Source of the DNA: Rhodoferax ferrireducens
GTDB taxonomy: Bacteria; Pseudomonadota; Gammaproteobacteria; Burkholderiales; Burkholderiaceae_C
Assembly: GCF_003347515.1 (NCBI RefSeq)
Contig: NZ_QEII01000322.1
Location: 1-64,000 of the forward strand
DNA length: 64,000 nt
Direction: 5' to 3'
Shown: positions 18,112 through 26,640 of the stretch, piece after piece
Numbering within the stretch: position 1 is the stretch's first letter
Layout of the letters: each line of letters opens with the position of its first letter
Notes under the pieces: model-generated
Databases searched by the model: none
Seen by the model: the letters and a program-made list of their open reading frames with translations, nothing else
Told to the model about the DNA's origin: nothing
Program-made: the position numbers and the translations under genes

Positions 18112-19208
18112 TGCGCCTCCTTCGCAGCGGTGACGCGGTCGCCCTCGCGCAGGGCCGGTGTAGCCGCTGCCACGAAGCGCTCATCGGCGGCCAGACCAGC
18201 ACTCACCTCGACCTGATCGGGCCACTCGCGGGCTATGCGCAGCCAGCGAAAGCGCACCCGGCCTTCGGCATCAACCACGAAGACACCGGTGAGCCCGCCA
18301 CGTTCGACCAGCGCCCGTCTGGGCACCAGCGGCGCCTGGCTCGCGCCGAGCCCGAACGCCGCGCGCCCGAACATGCCGGGCATCAGCCCCACCGTTTCGG
18401 GCAGGGCGATCTTGACCTGGTAGCTGCGCGAGACCGGGTCGCCAGAAGGGACCACCCGGCTAACCGTGCCCTTCAAGGGTGCGGGCAGACCGTCGATGTT
18501 GACTTGCACCGACTTGCCGACCGCGATGGCAGCGACCTGACCTTCGGCCACGAAGGTCTCGAACAGCAGCCCACGGCCCGACTCCAGGGTCAGCAGCGGC
18601 GCGCCGGGCACGGCGAGATCGCCCGTTCGCTTGTGGCGCGCCACCACCATGCCGTCCACCGGGCTGGTGATCTCGGCGTAGGCACGTTGGGCCAGCGCCG
18701 TGTCGAGACCGGCGCGCGCCTGGTTGCGGGCCTCGCGCGCGGCCTCGAATTTCAGGCGCACCTTGCGCAATTCGTTGTCCGAAACGCTGCCGCGCTCGAA
18801 CAAACGCTGGAAGCGCTCCAGGTCAATCTGTGCATCGCGCAGCGCCGCCTCTGCCGCGCCGCCCGCCGCCTGGCCCTGGCGGATGCCGCCTTCCACATCC
18901 GATGCATCCAGGCGGGCCAGCAACTGCCCGCGCCGCACCCGGTCGCCCTCCTGCACCAGGATGTCGCGGATATAGCCGCTCAGCCGCGAGGCGACCTCGA
19001 CGCGCTGGTCCGACACCACCGAGCCGACGCTCGTGTATTCGACCGGCGCCCCGGCGGATGCGGTCATGAGCTGCAGGGAGCGGCTGGTCGTCGTCGATGC
19101 GGCAGGGGCCTGCGGTGCTTTGCCGCAAGCACCCAGGAGCGCGGCCAGCGCCAGCGGCGCCAGGTAGAGGAGGAGGTTTTTTCTTTTTTCCACGAGAGGG
19201 ACTTTCAT
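18108..19208 (-). CDS. RND periplasmic adaptor lipoprotein
   Basis: A membrane fusion protein of about 366 residues. It starts with a lipoprotein signal (basic stretch, Leu/Ala core, lipobox LLGAC near residue 28), then has a split lipoyl domain (VEVASRLSGYIRDILVQEGD and YAEITSPVDGMVV), a short coiled-coil hairpin and a beta-barrel. ATG 19208 overlaps the upstream stop by four bases, like its operon neighbours. Another ATG at 19241, with AAGG upstream, would add 11 residues. It should join the RND pump to TolC. Confidence 0.88.
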   Translation of the reverse strand: MKVPLVEKRKNLLLYLAPLALAALLGACGKAPQAPAASTTTSRSLQLMTASAGAPVEYTSVGSVVSDQRVEVASRLSGYIRDILVQEGDRVRRGQLLARLDASDVEGGIRQGQAAGGAAEAALRDAQIDLERFQRLFERGSVSDNELRKVRLKFEAAREARNQARAGLDTALAQRAYAEITSPVDGMVVARHKRTGDLAVPGAPLLTLESGRGLLFETFVAEGQVAAIAVGKSVQVNIDGLPAPLKGTVSRVVPSGDPVSRSYQVKIALPETVGLMPGMFGRAAFGLGASQAPLVPRRALVERGGLTGVFVVDAEGRVRFRWLRIAREWPDQVEVSAGLAADERFVAAATPALREGDRVTAAKEAQ

Positions 19209-20014
19209 GATGATGTCGATGTACTGATTTTGGGTTTGCATGCCGATGCCTTGGCGCCAAGGCTGGCCGCGATCAGTTCAGCCAGTTCGAGCGGGCGCCC
19301 ATTGCCTGTGGCCGCCGCGATGGCCCGCGCTTCCCGCGTCGCCTGGCGGCACAGATCGAGCGCGGCGTCCTGCAGGGCCGTGCGCGCCTCGGAGATGTCC
19401 ATGGCATCGGCTTCCTGTTGCAAAACGTGGCTTGAAACGAGGTATTGGCCGTAACGCCGGGCCGTGCCGGCGAGTGGCTCCGGGTAGCCCGCGAGGGTGG
19501 CGCCCGTGGCGCCAGCCGCCTCACCCAGCGGCGCTGCCAGTTGTTGCCGGGTCTGCAACAGCCGCGACGGATCGTCTCGGGCGTCTGGATCCCGGCCCAG
19601 TTGGGCGGCCTCCAGCTCCGAAGCCCGGTTGACCGCCTCGGAAACCAGGGCCAGGACCTGCAGGTCGGCGCAGCGCACCAGCAGGCGGAAAGCCCCGGTG
19701 GTCAGGTAGTCACCCGCCAGCACGGTGGCGGCGTTGCCAAGCAGCGCGGACGCGCCGATTGTCGCGTCAACGTGGGCATGCAACTGCTGCAGGCTGATAT
19801 GGATCAGGTCCAGCGCCGTGCCGGCGTCGATGCCCGGTTGCCCTGCGTGGAGGCTGCCGGTCACCAGCGCCCGGATCGGCGTGTGTTGGCCCGACAACAG
19901 CAGGCGCAAGGCGCCGCGGACCGGCACGGCCTCGCAGGTCAGGGTGCTTGCCACGGCGGCGTGGACGCCGGCGATCACGGTCTCGGGGAAGTTCATGGAA
20001 TGCGTGTCAGTCAT
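19205..20014 (-). CDS. Polyprenyl-diphosphate-synthase homologue without the Asp-rich motifs
   Basis: This 269-residue protein follows the all-helical fold of trans-polyprenyl diphosphate synthases. LGNAATVLAGDYLTTGAFRLLV matches the well-known block after the first active site, and the preceding region aligns with the helix that carries the first Asp-rich motif. The usual HDDVVD is replaced by a stretch reading QQLHAHVD, and no second DDxxD is present. It also seems shorter than active enzymes (about 320). I infer a catalytically dead relative that may bind isoprenoid diphosphates or polyprenols. It overlaps patatin by eight bases upstream. Confidence 0.65.
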   Translation of the reverse strand: MTDTHSMNFPETVIAGVHAAVASTLTCEAVPVRGALRLLLSGQHTPIRALVTGSLHAGQPGIDAGTALDLIHISLQQLHAHVDATIGASALLGNAATVLAGDYLTTGAFRLLVRCADLQVLALVSEAVNRASELEAAQLGRDPDARDDPSRLLQTRQQLAAPLGEAAGATGATLAGYPEPLAGTARRYGQYLVSSHVLQQEADAMDISEARTALQDAALDLCRQATREARAIAAATGNGRPLELAELIAASLGAKASACKPKISTSTSS

Positions 20015-20978
20015 TGGTTGGCGTTCTTGTCCAGCGGGCCAGTTGCTCGGCCGCGCTGCGGTAGCCGATGTCGATGATTTCTTCGGCGCGGTCGAACTCC
20101 ATGAAGCGCACCGCGCCCAGCGGCGGCTGGATCAGGAGGTCGGGTTGGGTTTGCCGCAGGTCGGCTTCGGTGACGCGCGCCTGCATGATGTAGAGCGAGG
20201 CCAGCAGCACCTCGAAGATACCGGGCAGCGGCTCCAGGGGGGGCTTGTGCAGCCAGGCCTCGAACTGCGCCAGCACCGGGCTGTTGATGGCCTGCAGGCT
20301 CTCCAGCAGGCGCGCCATGATGGGGCCCCGGCCGTTGCCATTGGCGTGGGCGGCGGGGTGAGACAGCCGGCCCGCCACGATGTCGTGGTTGAGGTCGACC
20401 GCGATGACCAGGTCGGCCCCCATGGCGCGCGCCACGCTCACCGGCACCGGATTGACCAGTCCGCCATCGACCAGGATGCGGCCGTTGCTGCGCACCGGCG
20501 TCACGATGCCGGGCACGGCGATGCTGGCACGCACCGCCTCGGTCAGGTCGCCCGTCGTGGCCACCACTTCTTCGCCCGTCATGAGGTCGGTGGCCACGGC
20601 GGCAAAGGGCAGCAACAGGCCCTCGATATGGGCGCTGGGCACATGGGCGCGCACGAATTCCGCGACCCGCTGGCCGTCGATCAGCCCCGAGCGGGGAAAC
20701 ACCGGGTCGAGCAGGGCGACGATGCCCGGCCAGTCGAGATTGCGCAGTCTGGCGCTCAGGCCGTCAATCTTGCCCGAGGCAAAGACGGCGCCAATGACCG
20801 CCCCCATGCTGGTGCCGGCCACCAGGTCGACCTCGATGTTGGCCTCTTTCAGGGCGCGCAACACGCCGACGTGCGCCAGACCGCGCGCCGAACCGCTGCC
20901 CAGCGCCAGGCCGATCCGGGGCCGCCTGGGCGGCGTCAGGCCTGCCGCCGGGGCTTGGCTGGTTTGTGGTTCGTTCAT
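20007..20978 (-). CDS. Patatin-like phospholipase (RssA/NTE-like)
   Basis: A 323-residue patatin with all catalytic parts: oxyanion loop GSGSARGLAHVG (about 27-38), nucleophile elbow GTSMG (about 55-59) and catalytic Asp in VDGG (about 170). It should hydrolyse acyl chains from phospholipids or lysophospholipids. No signal peptide is seen, so it acts at the inner face of the inner membrane. The tail after residue 230 is specific to this group. ATG 20978 overlaps the glycosyltransferase stop by four bases. Confidence 0.88.
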   Translation of the reverse strand: MNEPQTSQAPAAGLTPPRRPRIGLALGSGSARGLAHVGVLRALKEANIEVDLVAGTSMGAVIGAVFASGKIDGLSARLRNLDWPGIVALLDPVFPRSGLIDGQRVAEFVRAHVPSAHIEGLLLPFAAVATDLMTGEEVVATTGDLTEAVRASIAVPGIVTPVRSNGRILVDGGLVNPVPVSVARAMGADLVIAVDLNHDIVAGRLSHPAAHANGNGRGPIMARLLESLQAINSPVLAQFEAWLHKPPLEPLPGIFEVLLASLYIMQARVTEADLRQTQPDLLIQPPLGAVRFMEFDRAEEIIDIGYRSAAEQLARWTRTPTND

Positions 20979-22723
20979 TGGCTTGCCCCCTTGTCCGGCC
21001 CCTGACCCGTGGGCCGGTGCCGCCCACCGACGCGCCGGCGCAGACGCCGGATACCGTACCGCAGTGAACGCCGGAGCGTCGCGACCCGCAGGCGCCGCGC
21101 CCCCCGGTCTTGCAGCACCTCGTCGGCCCGTTCGGTGGCGAGGCGCGCCAGCGCCAGGCTGCGCTCCAGCAGGCGCCGGATGTCCTGGGCGCCGTCAAGC
21201 TCACCCAGGCGCCCGATCTCGCGCAGGGGCCGTCTGGCCTGGGTCGCCAGCAGGCGCCGCAGGTCGGTCGCCAGGGCGTCGGCCAGACGCCGCTGCGCGC
21301 GGCTGAAATGCACCGGATCGTCGGCCAGGGCGCCAGCCCCGTGGCTGCGCAGGTCCTCGAAATAAAGCTGGTGGTCGCCGAAATAACCGGTCAGCTGTTT
21401 GGACGCGGCCGCTTCGAGGGGTTCTTGCGGCGCCTCGCGCAGCGCCCGCGCCATCGAGCGCAGCGGTTGCCCGAGCGAGAGCGGAAAACGCGAGAAGCGA
21501 TAGGCCGCGTTGGCGCCCGGTATCTGCCGGTAGGCCACCAGTTCCATGTACAAGGACGCGTCTTCCTCGCAGGTCTGCCGGGCTTCTTCGAAAATGTCCA
21601 GCGGCATGACCGGCAGCCACCGCCGCCCCAGCGGTGGCGAGCGGTCATAGCCGCCCGCACGCAGGATGCGCACCACCACGTCGGCGCAATTGAACTCGCT
21701 GCGATCCCACAGCAGGCGGCCTTGCCCAAACTCATCTTCGATCCGGTGCGCCTCGGCCACCATCGCCGCCTTGCGCTCTGCCGCCACGCCCGCCACCCGC
21801 AAGCCGAGCGTCTCGCGGCCGTAGGCCATGCCGTAGGTGTTGGTGTGCACCTGCGACGGCGACGGCGGCTGCACGCCGTACAGGTAGTCGGCCAGCGTCA
21901 CGTGCTGCAGCAGGTTCGGGTCGTGTCCCGGCACGGCCACATAGTTGGCGCTGTAGACGGTGTCGTCGACGCGGATGGCAATGTGCCCGAACGGGTTTTC
22001 CAGCACCACGCGCTGCGGTGTTTGGGCGGTCGAATAGGACAGTAGCAGCTCGATGTCGCAGGGCACCTCGGCCTGGAGCCGCGCCAGCGCCGCGTCGATG
22101 TCGGTGACGGCGCTGCCATGCTCGGCGCCGAAGTCCGGCGTCATACCCGGCGCTGGCAAGGCCGGGTCGAGCGCGAAGCGGGCGATGCGCCCGAGGTCGG
22201 CACTGTCGTGAAAAGTACGCTGGGCGTGGCGCATCGCCGCCTGCCGCTGCGGGTCGGCCAGCACGGCGGCGGCCAGTTCGCCCGCCTGCGCCAGGGTGTC
22301 GGCCAGTTCGGCCACCCCCAGCCGGACGAACAAGGCGGCGTTTTCGCGCTCATGGCCGCTCACCACGTCAAGCAGAATCGTGGGTGTGCCCACGGCAAAG
22401 GCCTCGGCCGGCGTCATGCCCCCGGCCTTGGTGATCAACAGGTCGGCCATGCGCATCCAGGCCAGCAGGTCGGCGTGCGGCACCAGGCCACAGACCTTCA
22501 GCGTCACCGGCGCCGGCAGGCGCTTTTGCAGCGCCATCCGCAACACATTCAGCAGCGCCTGCTGCCGCGCGTTGGCGCCGCAGACGGCGATGATCTGCAG
22601 CGGGCCTTGGTGGTGGCGGGTCAGGCTCTCCACCACGAGCGTGTAGTCACCGACCCCCTCTTTGCCGGAGGTGATGAGCACGGTGGGCGCATCCGGGGCC
22701 AGACCCAGCGCCGTGAGCGCCAT
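20975..22723 (-). CDS. GT28 nucleotide-sugar domain fused to permuted papain-fold (LRAT/YaeF-like) domain; C-terminal part of a frameshifted gene
   Basis: The first ~180 residues are the sugar-donor half of an MGDG-synthase/MurG-like glycosyltransferase: TVLITSGKEG, the donor-binding GGMTPAEAFAVGTPTI, and GHERENA. A ~380-residue extension follows. It holds FGHIAIRVDDTVYSANY and later EFNCADVVVRILRAGG. This His-before-Cys order matches circularly permuted NlpC/P60 enzymes such as LRAT and YaeF, many of which act on lipid acyl groups. The end is Arg-rich. The frame continues the gene upstream once one C is restored in the run at 22729-22733. ATG 22723 is probably an internal Met. Confidence 0.72.
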   Translation of the reverse strand: MALTALGLAPDAPTVLITSGKEGVGDYTLVVESLTRHHQGPLQIIAVCGANARQQALLNVLRMALQKRLPAPVTLKVCGLVPHADLLAWMRMADLLITKAGGMTPAEAFAVGTPTILLDVVSGHERENAALFVRLGVAELADTLAQAGELAAAVLADPQRQAAMRHAQRTFHDSADLGRIARFALDPALPAPGMTPDFGAEHGSAVTDIDAALARLQAEVPCDIELLLSYSTAQTPQRVVLENPFGHIAIRVDDTVYSANYVAVPGHDPNLLQHVTLADYLYGVQPPSPSQVHTNTYGMAYGRETLGLRVAGVAAERKAAMVAEAHRIEDEFGQGRLLWDRSEFNCADVVVRILRAGGYDRSPPLGRRWLPVMPLDIFEEARQTCEEDASLYMELVAYRQIPGANAAYRFSRFPLSLGQPLRSMARALREAPQEPLEAAASKQLTGYFGDHQLYFEDLRSHGAGALADDPVHFSRAQRRLADALATDLRRLLATQARRPLREIGRLGELDGAQDIRRLLERSLALARLATERADEVLQDRGARRLRVATLRRSLRYGIRRLRRRVGGRHRPTGQGPDKGASQ

Positions 22724-23460
22724 CTCCCGGGGGTTTTGCCGTCGTCGGCCGCCACGCGCACCGGCATGCCGCTGGTGGTGACCTTGTCGGGCGCAACGCC
22801 GGCGGCCAGCCAGCGCGCTTCCAGCTCGGGATGGGCGAGAAAGGTGCGGTTGATCCGTTTCGAGATGCGCGGGAAATAGCCTTCGAAGAAGTCCGTGTGC
22901 AGCCAGCCGATGTTCACCTGCGCCAGCAGCCCGCGCTCGCGCAAGGTTCCGAGCACCTGCGCCGATCCGTAATGCGTGGCAAGAATCGCGTCGGGCGCCT
23001 GCGCTTCCAGAAAGGCGCGCACCTTGTCTTGCGGGTAGTCGTTGGACAGCCAGGCCAGCGACGGCACCCGCTTGCTGCGCGCCTGGAAGTCATGGAACAG
23101 CGCGTCGAAGCTTTCCGGGAGATTGCCGGCGATGAACCAGTAGAGCCGCTCGTCCACCCAGCGCCAGAGCGGGTGCATGAACTCGCGGATGTCCTGCAGG
23201 ACCACGCGTGCGTCGGGCGCCAGCCGGCCGATCTCCTGCTCGATGGCCTGCGCGGCGCTGATGTGGCCGTGGCCGATGGACGAGTAGAAGATGACGATCT
23301 TGCGGGGTTGGGCAGCCCCGGCATCGCTCGCCGCCGGCGCCCTGCGCCGCGCCCGGCCGCGTCGCAGGGCAAACCATGCCAGGACGACGAACAGGGTGAA
23401 TGCGACCGCCAGCGCGAGCGTGACGAGCGGATTCAGACCAAACGCCTGCGGTTCGCTCAC
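22621..23460 (-). CDS. MGDG-synthase-like glycosyltransferase, N-terminal part of a frameshifted gene
   Basis: GTG 23460 overlaps the UbiB stop by four bases. The product has an N-terminal membrane helix (about 9-31), an Arg-rich linker, and the MGDG_synth domain with IVIFYSSIGHGHISAAQAI, THYGS and WLHTDFFEGY. After ADDGKTP the frame leaves the family sequence and stops at 22621, where the minus strand has five C residues (plus-strand G at 22729-22733). A sixth C would give KTPREMALTALG and continue smoothly into the next entry. The intact protein would be about 830 residues, membrane-anchored, and would add a sugar to a lipid acceptor. Confidence 0.72.
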   Translation of the reverse strand: MSEPQAFGLNPLVTLALAVAFTLFVVLAWFALRRGRARRRAPAASDAGAAQPRKIVIFYSSIGHGHISAAQAIEQEIGRLAPDARVVLQDIREFMHPLWRWVDERLYWFIAGNLPESFDALFHDFQARSKRVPSLAWLSNDYPQDKVRAFLEAQAPDAILATHYGSAQVLGTLRERGLLAQVNIGWLHTDFFEGYFPRISKRINRTFLAHPELEARWLAAGVAPDKVTTSGMPVRVAADDGKTPGRWRSRRWVWPRMRPPCSSPPAKRGSVTTRSWWRA

Positions 23461-25205
23461 TCCTTGCCTCCACTGCGCCAGATCGAGAGCAATAGCCAAA
23501 TGCTGCCGATGACGGCGCCGACGAAGCCGAGCAGACCAAAGAAAGGCAGCCCCAGCCAGGTGGGACCGCCGGGCACGGTCATGACGATGGAGGAGCCGAC
23601 GATGAGCGCCGCGATGACGATGCCGACCGTGAGTCGGCTGGCGGCGTTGTCGAGCTGGTTGCCGACGCGCTTGAGGTGCGTGACATCAATGTGAATTTCC
23701 AGCCGCCCGCGCCGGGCAGCGCGCAGCAGCCGGGAGATATCCTGGGGCAGACCGGCCACCAGGGAAAGCGCCTCGCTGACCCCACGCCAGCCGCGTTGGA
23801 GGAGGGCCGTGGGTGCATAACGTGCGCGCAGCGCCTGTTCCAGCAAAGGCATCGCCTCGCCAGCCATGTCGAAGTCAGGGTCGAGCTCGCGGCCCATGCC
23901 TTCGAGCGAGATGAAAGCCTTGATCAGCAAGCTCAGATCGGACGGCAATGCCAGCTGATGCTGACGCAAAATGGCAACCAGGTCGGAGAGCATGGCACCG
24001 AGCCTAAGCTGCTTGAGCGCCACGCCATGGTACTGCTGCACAAAAGTCTGGATTTCCACAAGCAGGCCGTCCTCGTTCATGGCACCGTCGCCGGTCCAGT
24101 CGAGCATCACGTCGGCGACGCGGCGCGGCTCGTGCTTGACCAGCCCCAGCAGCAGGCCGGTCAACTGGTCGCGGCGCACCTCGGTGAGCCGCCCCACCAT
24201 GCCGAAGTCGATGAAGGCGATGCGGTTGCCGGGCAGGTAGAACACGTTGCCGGGGTGCGGGTCGGCGTGGAAGAAGCCGTCCTCGACAATCATCTTCAAC
24301 ACTGCGTGCGCGCCCCGACGAGCGAGGACCTTGCGGTCGAGGCCGGCCTGGTCGACTGCGGCAAGCTTGCGCCCGGAAATGCCGGCGATGAATTCCTGCA
24401 CGCACACCCGCTCGCCGGTCCATTGCCAATAGACGCGGGGAATGACTATGATTGGGAGCGCCGGGGGCGGTTCAGGCGCAGGTTCGGCAGAGGCGTCGTC
24501 GGTGGGCTCGTCTTTGTCGGTATAGCCGGCAAAATTCTCCGCGATGTGCTCGGCATTGCGGCATTCGCCAGCGAAATCGAGTTCGCGCCGCAGCGACTGG
24601 CTAAACTGGCGCACCACTTCCTGCGGGCGAAAGGCGCGCAGTTCCGGACTTTCCCCCTCAGCGAGTTTCGCCAGTCTGGCGAGCCAGCGCAGGTCGGCTT
24701 CGATGATCGGCCGGATGCCAGGCCGACGTACTTTGACTACCACCTCGCTGCCGTCTTCGAGGCGGGCGCGGTGCACCTGTGCGATGGAGGCGGCCGCCAG
24801 CGGCTCGGGATCGAAGGTGGCGAACAACTCCTCGGGCGGGGCGCCCAGGTCCTCGCAGAGTTGCTGACGAATGTCGCTCCAGGGCGCGGCCGGCGTGCTG
24901 TCCTGCAGCTTGCCGAATTCAATGATCCATTTCGGCTCGAACAGGTCGATGCGGGTAGCCAGCACCTGGCCGAGCTTGACAAAGGTCGGCCCCATCTCCT
25001 CCAGCGCCCGCCGCACCCGGGCGGGCGGGTCGAGATGAGCCAGTTCCTCCGCTTCGTTCCAGTGCAGCGCCCGCCCGGCCCGCTCCAGCGCATTGGCCAG
25101 CCCCATCCGGCGCACCATGTCGCCAAAGCCGTAGCGGATCAGGATCGAGGCGATGTCATGCAGGCGGCCGAGGTCGCGCACCGCCGTCAGTGCCTGCCAT
25201 AGCAT
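23457..25205 (-). CDS. UbiB/ABC1 (AarF) family atypical kinase
   Basis: A 582-residue member of the UbiB family, which has a protein-kinase-like fold and supports coenzyme Q or other lipid biosynthesis. Visible are FVKLGQ (KxGQ motif, about 75-80), the Ala-rich loop AAASIAQVH (137-145) that replaces the kinase P-loop, VVVKV with Lys158, FHADPHPGN and FIDFG. A Pro/Glu/Asp-rich insert interrupts the kinase fold near residue 235. Two C-terminal hydrophobic helices anchor it in the membrane. Ubiquinone genes are absent nearby, so this is probably a paralogue acting on the lipids of this operon. Its ATG shares one base with the upstream stop. Confidence 0.88.
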   Translation of the reverse strand: MLWQALTAVRDLGRLHDIASILIRYGFGDMVRRMGLANALERAGRALHWNEAEELAHLDPPARVRRALEEMGPTFVKLGQVLATRIDLFEPKWIIEFGKLQDSTPAAPWSDIRQQLCEDLGAPPEELFATFDPEPLAAASIAQVHRARLEDGSEVVVKVRRPGIRPIIEADLRWLARLAKLAEGESPELRAFRPQEVVRQFSQSLRRELDFAGECRNAEHIAENFAGYTDKDEPTDDASAEPAPEPPPALPIIVIPRVYWQWTGERVCVQEFIAGISGRKLAAVDQAGLDRKVLARRGAHAVLKMIVEDGFFHADPHPGNVFYLPGNRIAFIDFGMVGRLTEVRRDQLTGLLLGLVKHEPRRVADVMLDWTGDGAMNEDGLLVEIQTFVQQYHGVALKQLRLGAMLSDLVAILRQHQLALPSDLSLLIKAFISLEGMGRELDPDFDMAGEAMPLLEQALRARYAPTALLQRGWRGVSEALSLVAGLPQDISRLLRAARRGRLEIHIDVTHLKRVGNQLDNAASRLTVGIVIAALIVGSSIVMTVPGGPTWLGLPFFGLLGFVGAVIGSIWLLLSIWRSGGKE

Positions 25206-25906
25206 CAGTCGTCCTTCCCTTGGGGATGACCGGGTTTGACGTGATCGGCCAGACCGGTGAGCACGCCGGCAGCGATTTGGCGCAGCAGGTCGGAAGTGGC
25301 TTCTGCCAGATGCAAGCCGGCAACAACCTGAGTGCGTCCCGCCGTGCCAAGCTGGTGCGTGATGACGGCCAGGGTTTCCTTCAACTGTGCGCGGACGGCG
25401 GAGCCATAGAGGCGGGCGTGCCTTGCCAGATCGGACAGGATTTCTCCTGCGGCATCCTTGACACCCGAGGCCGAGCTCTGCAGGGTCTCCAGGAACATCT
25501 CCTCCAGGCTTCCCAGGTCGGTGCGCGCGCGGGCAAGGTCCTCGCTGGAGAATGTCTGCGCTCGGGCCGCAGCTTCCTCCAATGCCAGTTTGGAAGCTGC
25601 GGCCAACTGCGCCAGCGCCGCGTCCAGCCCGGCGACAGCCTGTTTGAGGCGTGTCCGTGTGATGTCGGTTTGCGCCGCTGACTGCTGCAACTCCTTTTGC
25701 GCGCCGGCCCGCGCGCCACTCAGCACGGCACTCGCGATCTGCCGCAGGGATTCGATATCGAGCGAGCGCGCACTGATCTTGCGCAAGGTGAGTTGCCGCA
25801 CAATGTTCTGCACATCGTGACCCTGCTCGACGGCGCTACGCACTTCGGCTTCGAGCATCGCTGCATCGTTGCCGCCGCCCATGGTGTTGACTGTTTCGTT
25901 TTGCAT
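25205..25906 (-). CDS. Uncharacterised helical protein
   Basis: A 233-residue protein predicted to be almost wholly alpha-helical. Its middle (about 55-150) is Ala/Leu/Gln/Glu-rich and heptad-like, and no signal or membrane segment is seen. The C-terminal third has amphipathic stretches, so a phasin-like surface-binding role is possible. I recall similar proteins listed as DUF6781, but this was not checked. ATG 25906 has an AGAGGA ribosome-binding site. It ends one base into the start of the UbiB gene, so the two are translationally coupled. Confidence 0.7.
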   Translation of the reverse strand: MQNETVNTMGGGNDAAMLEAEVRSAVEQGHDVQNIVRQLTLRKISARSLDIESLRQIASAVLSGARAGAQKELQQSAAQTDITRTRLKQAVAGLDAALAQLAAASKLALEEAAARAQTFSSEDLARARTDLGSLEEMFLETLQSSASGVKDAAGEILSDLARHARLYGSAVRAQLKETLAVITHQLGTAGRTQVVAGLHLAEATSDLLRQIAAGVLTGLADHVKPGHPQGKDD

Positions 25907-26018
25907 GATGGTGATCCTCTTGAAAGGGTGACCTGAATAACTGGATGTCATGGTGGTGCCGCGCATCACAAATACCCGTCGCCGGGTGGGAAAGCGTCGC
26001 CAGCGCCTATGTCTTTCA

Positions 26019-26050
26019 CACGACCCGGCCGCATCGGTGGGCGGGTCGTG
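26019..26050. repeat. Inverted repeat inside the operon
   Basis: Arms CACGACCC (26019-26026) and GGGTCGTG (26043-26050) enclose 16 bases. It lies in the 199-base gap between the DUF883-like gene and the helical protein gene, the longest gap in the operon. No T-run follows on the minus strand, so it is more likely an RNA processing or stability element than a full terminator. Confidence 0.4.
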
Positions 26051-26105
26051 CTTGCCATGAACTACTTGTTGATGGCGTTTTTGGCCTTATGGGCCATTCC
26101 CCTCA

Positions 26106-26549
26106 TCACATCCAATTTTTCATCGCATCGAGTGCCTTGTCGGCAGCGTCCCTGGTGGCTGCAACTGCTTTCTGGGTCGCATCTCTGGCGGCTGCTGCGG
26201 CGTGCTGGGCGGCATCTTTACCGGACTCGACCGCCTTTTTGACCGATTCCTCGGCCTTCTGCGCCGCGTCCCCAGCGGCTTCAGCCGCTTGATTGGCCGC
26301 GTCCGAGATTTTTTGCAGCGCGTCCCGGATGTCTTGCCTGGTTTTGTCGACGTCCGTGGCCGCGAACTCGGCAAGTCGGCCTGGGGCCGCCTTCAGGTTT
26401 GCCTCAAGGCGGGTGCGCAAGCCGGCGACCTTCTCGCCCGCTTGATCGGCGGTGGCCTGCAAGAGCTCATCGGCATCGGCAACCATCTGCTTCAGGTCGG
26501 CGATCAGTTTGTCTTTGCTCATGGAGCCGGGTTTGTTGGATTCGGACAT
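26106..26549 (-). CDS. DUF883/ElaB-like protein lacking the membrane anchor
   Basis: The first ~65 residues (KDKLIADLKQMVADADELLQ, then LRTRLEANLKAAPGRLAE) resemble the soluble part of ElaB/YqjD-type proteins, which bind ribosomes or membranes in stationary phase. Those end in a membrane helix with a Gly pattern. Here the second half is instead an Ala/Lys/Asp repeat (DAAQKAEES, ARDATQKA, TRDAADKA) like LEA proteins or phasins. It is 147 residues long with a good AGAGGA site before ATG 26549. The repeats match those of the secreted neighbour encoded upstream. Confidence 0.7.
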   Translation of the reverse strand: MSESNKPGSMSKDKLIADLKQMVADADELLQATADQAGEKVAGLRTRLEANLKAAPGRLAEFAATDVDKTRQDIRDALQKISDAANQAAEAAGDAAQKAEESVKKAVESGKDAAQHAAAAARDATQKAVAATRDAADKALDAMKNWM

Positions 26550-26640
26550 GGGATTCCTCTCGATCAGTGATAAGAATAAAAAACGAAAGCACAGCGATGT
26601 GATAGTTTTCCGGGCAGCCAGTCTGCCCGCCCGGAAAGGC

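Noticed and set aside
16519..18216. A 565-codon plus-strand frame opposite the RND pump
   Set aside because: The RND protein accounts for the sequence; the opposite frame is rich in His, Gln and Arg and has no recognisable domain.
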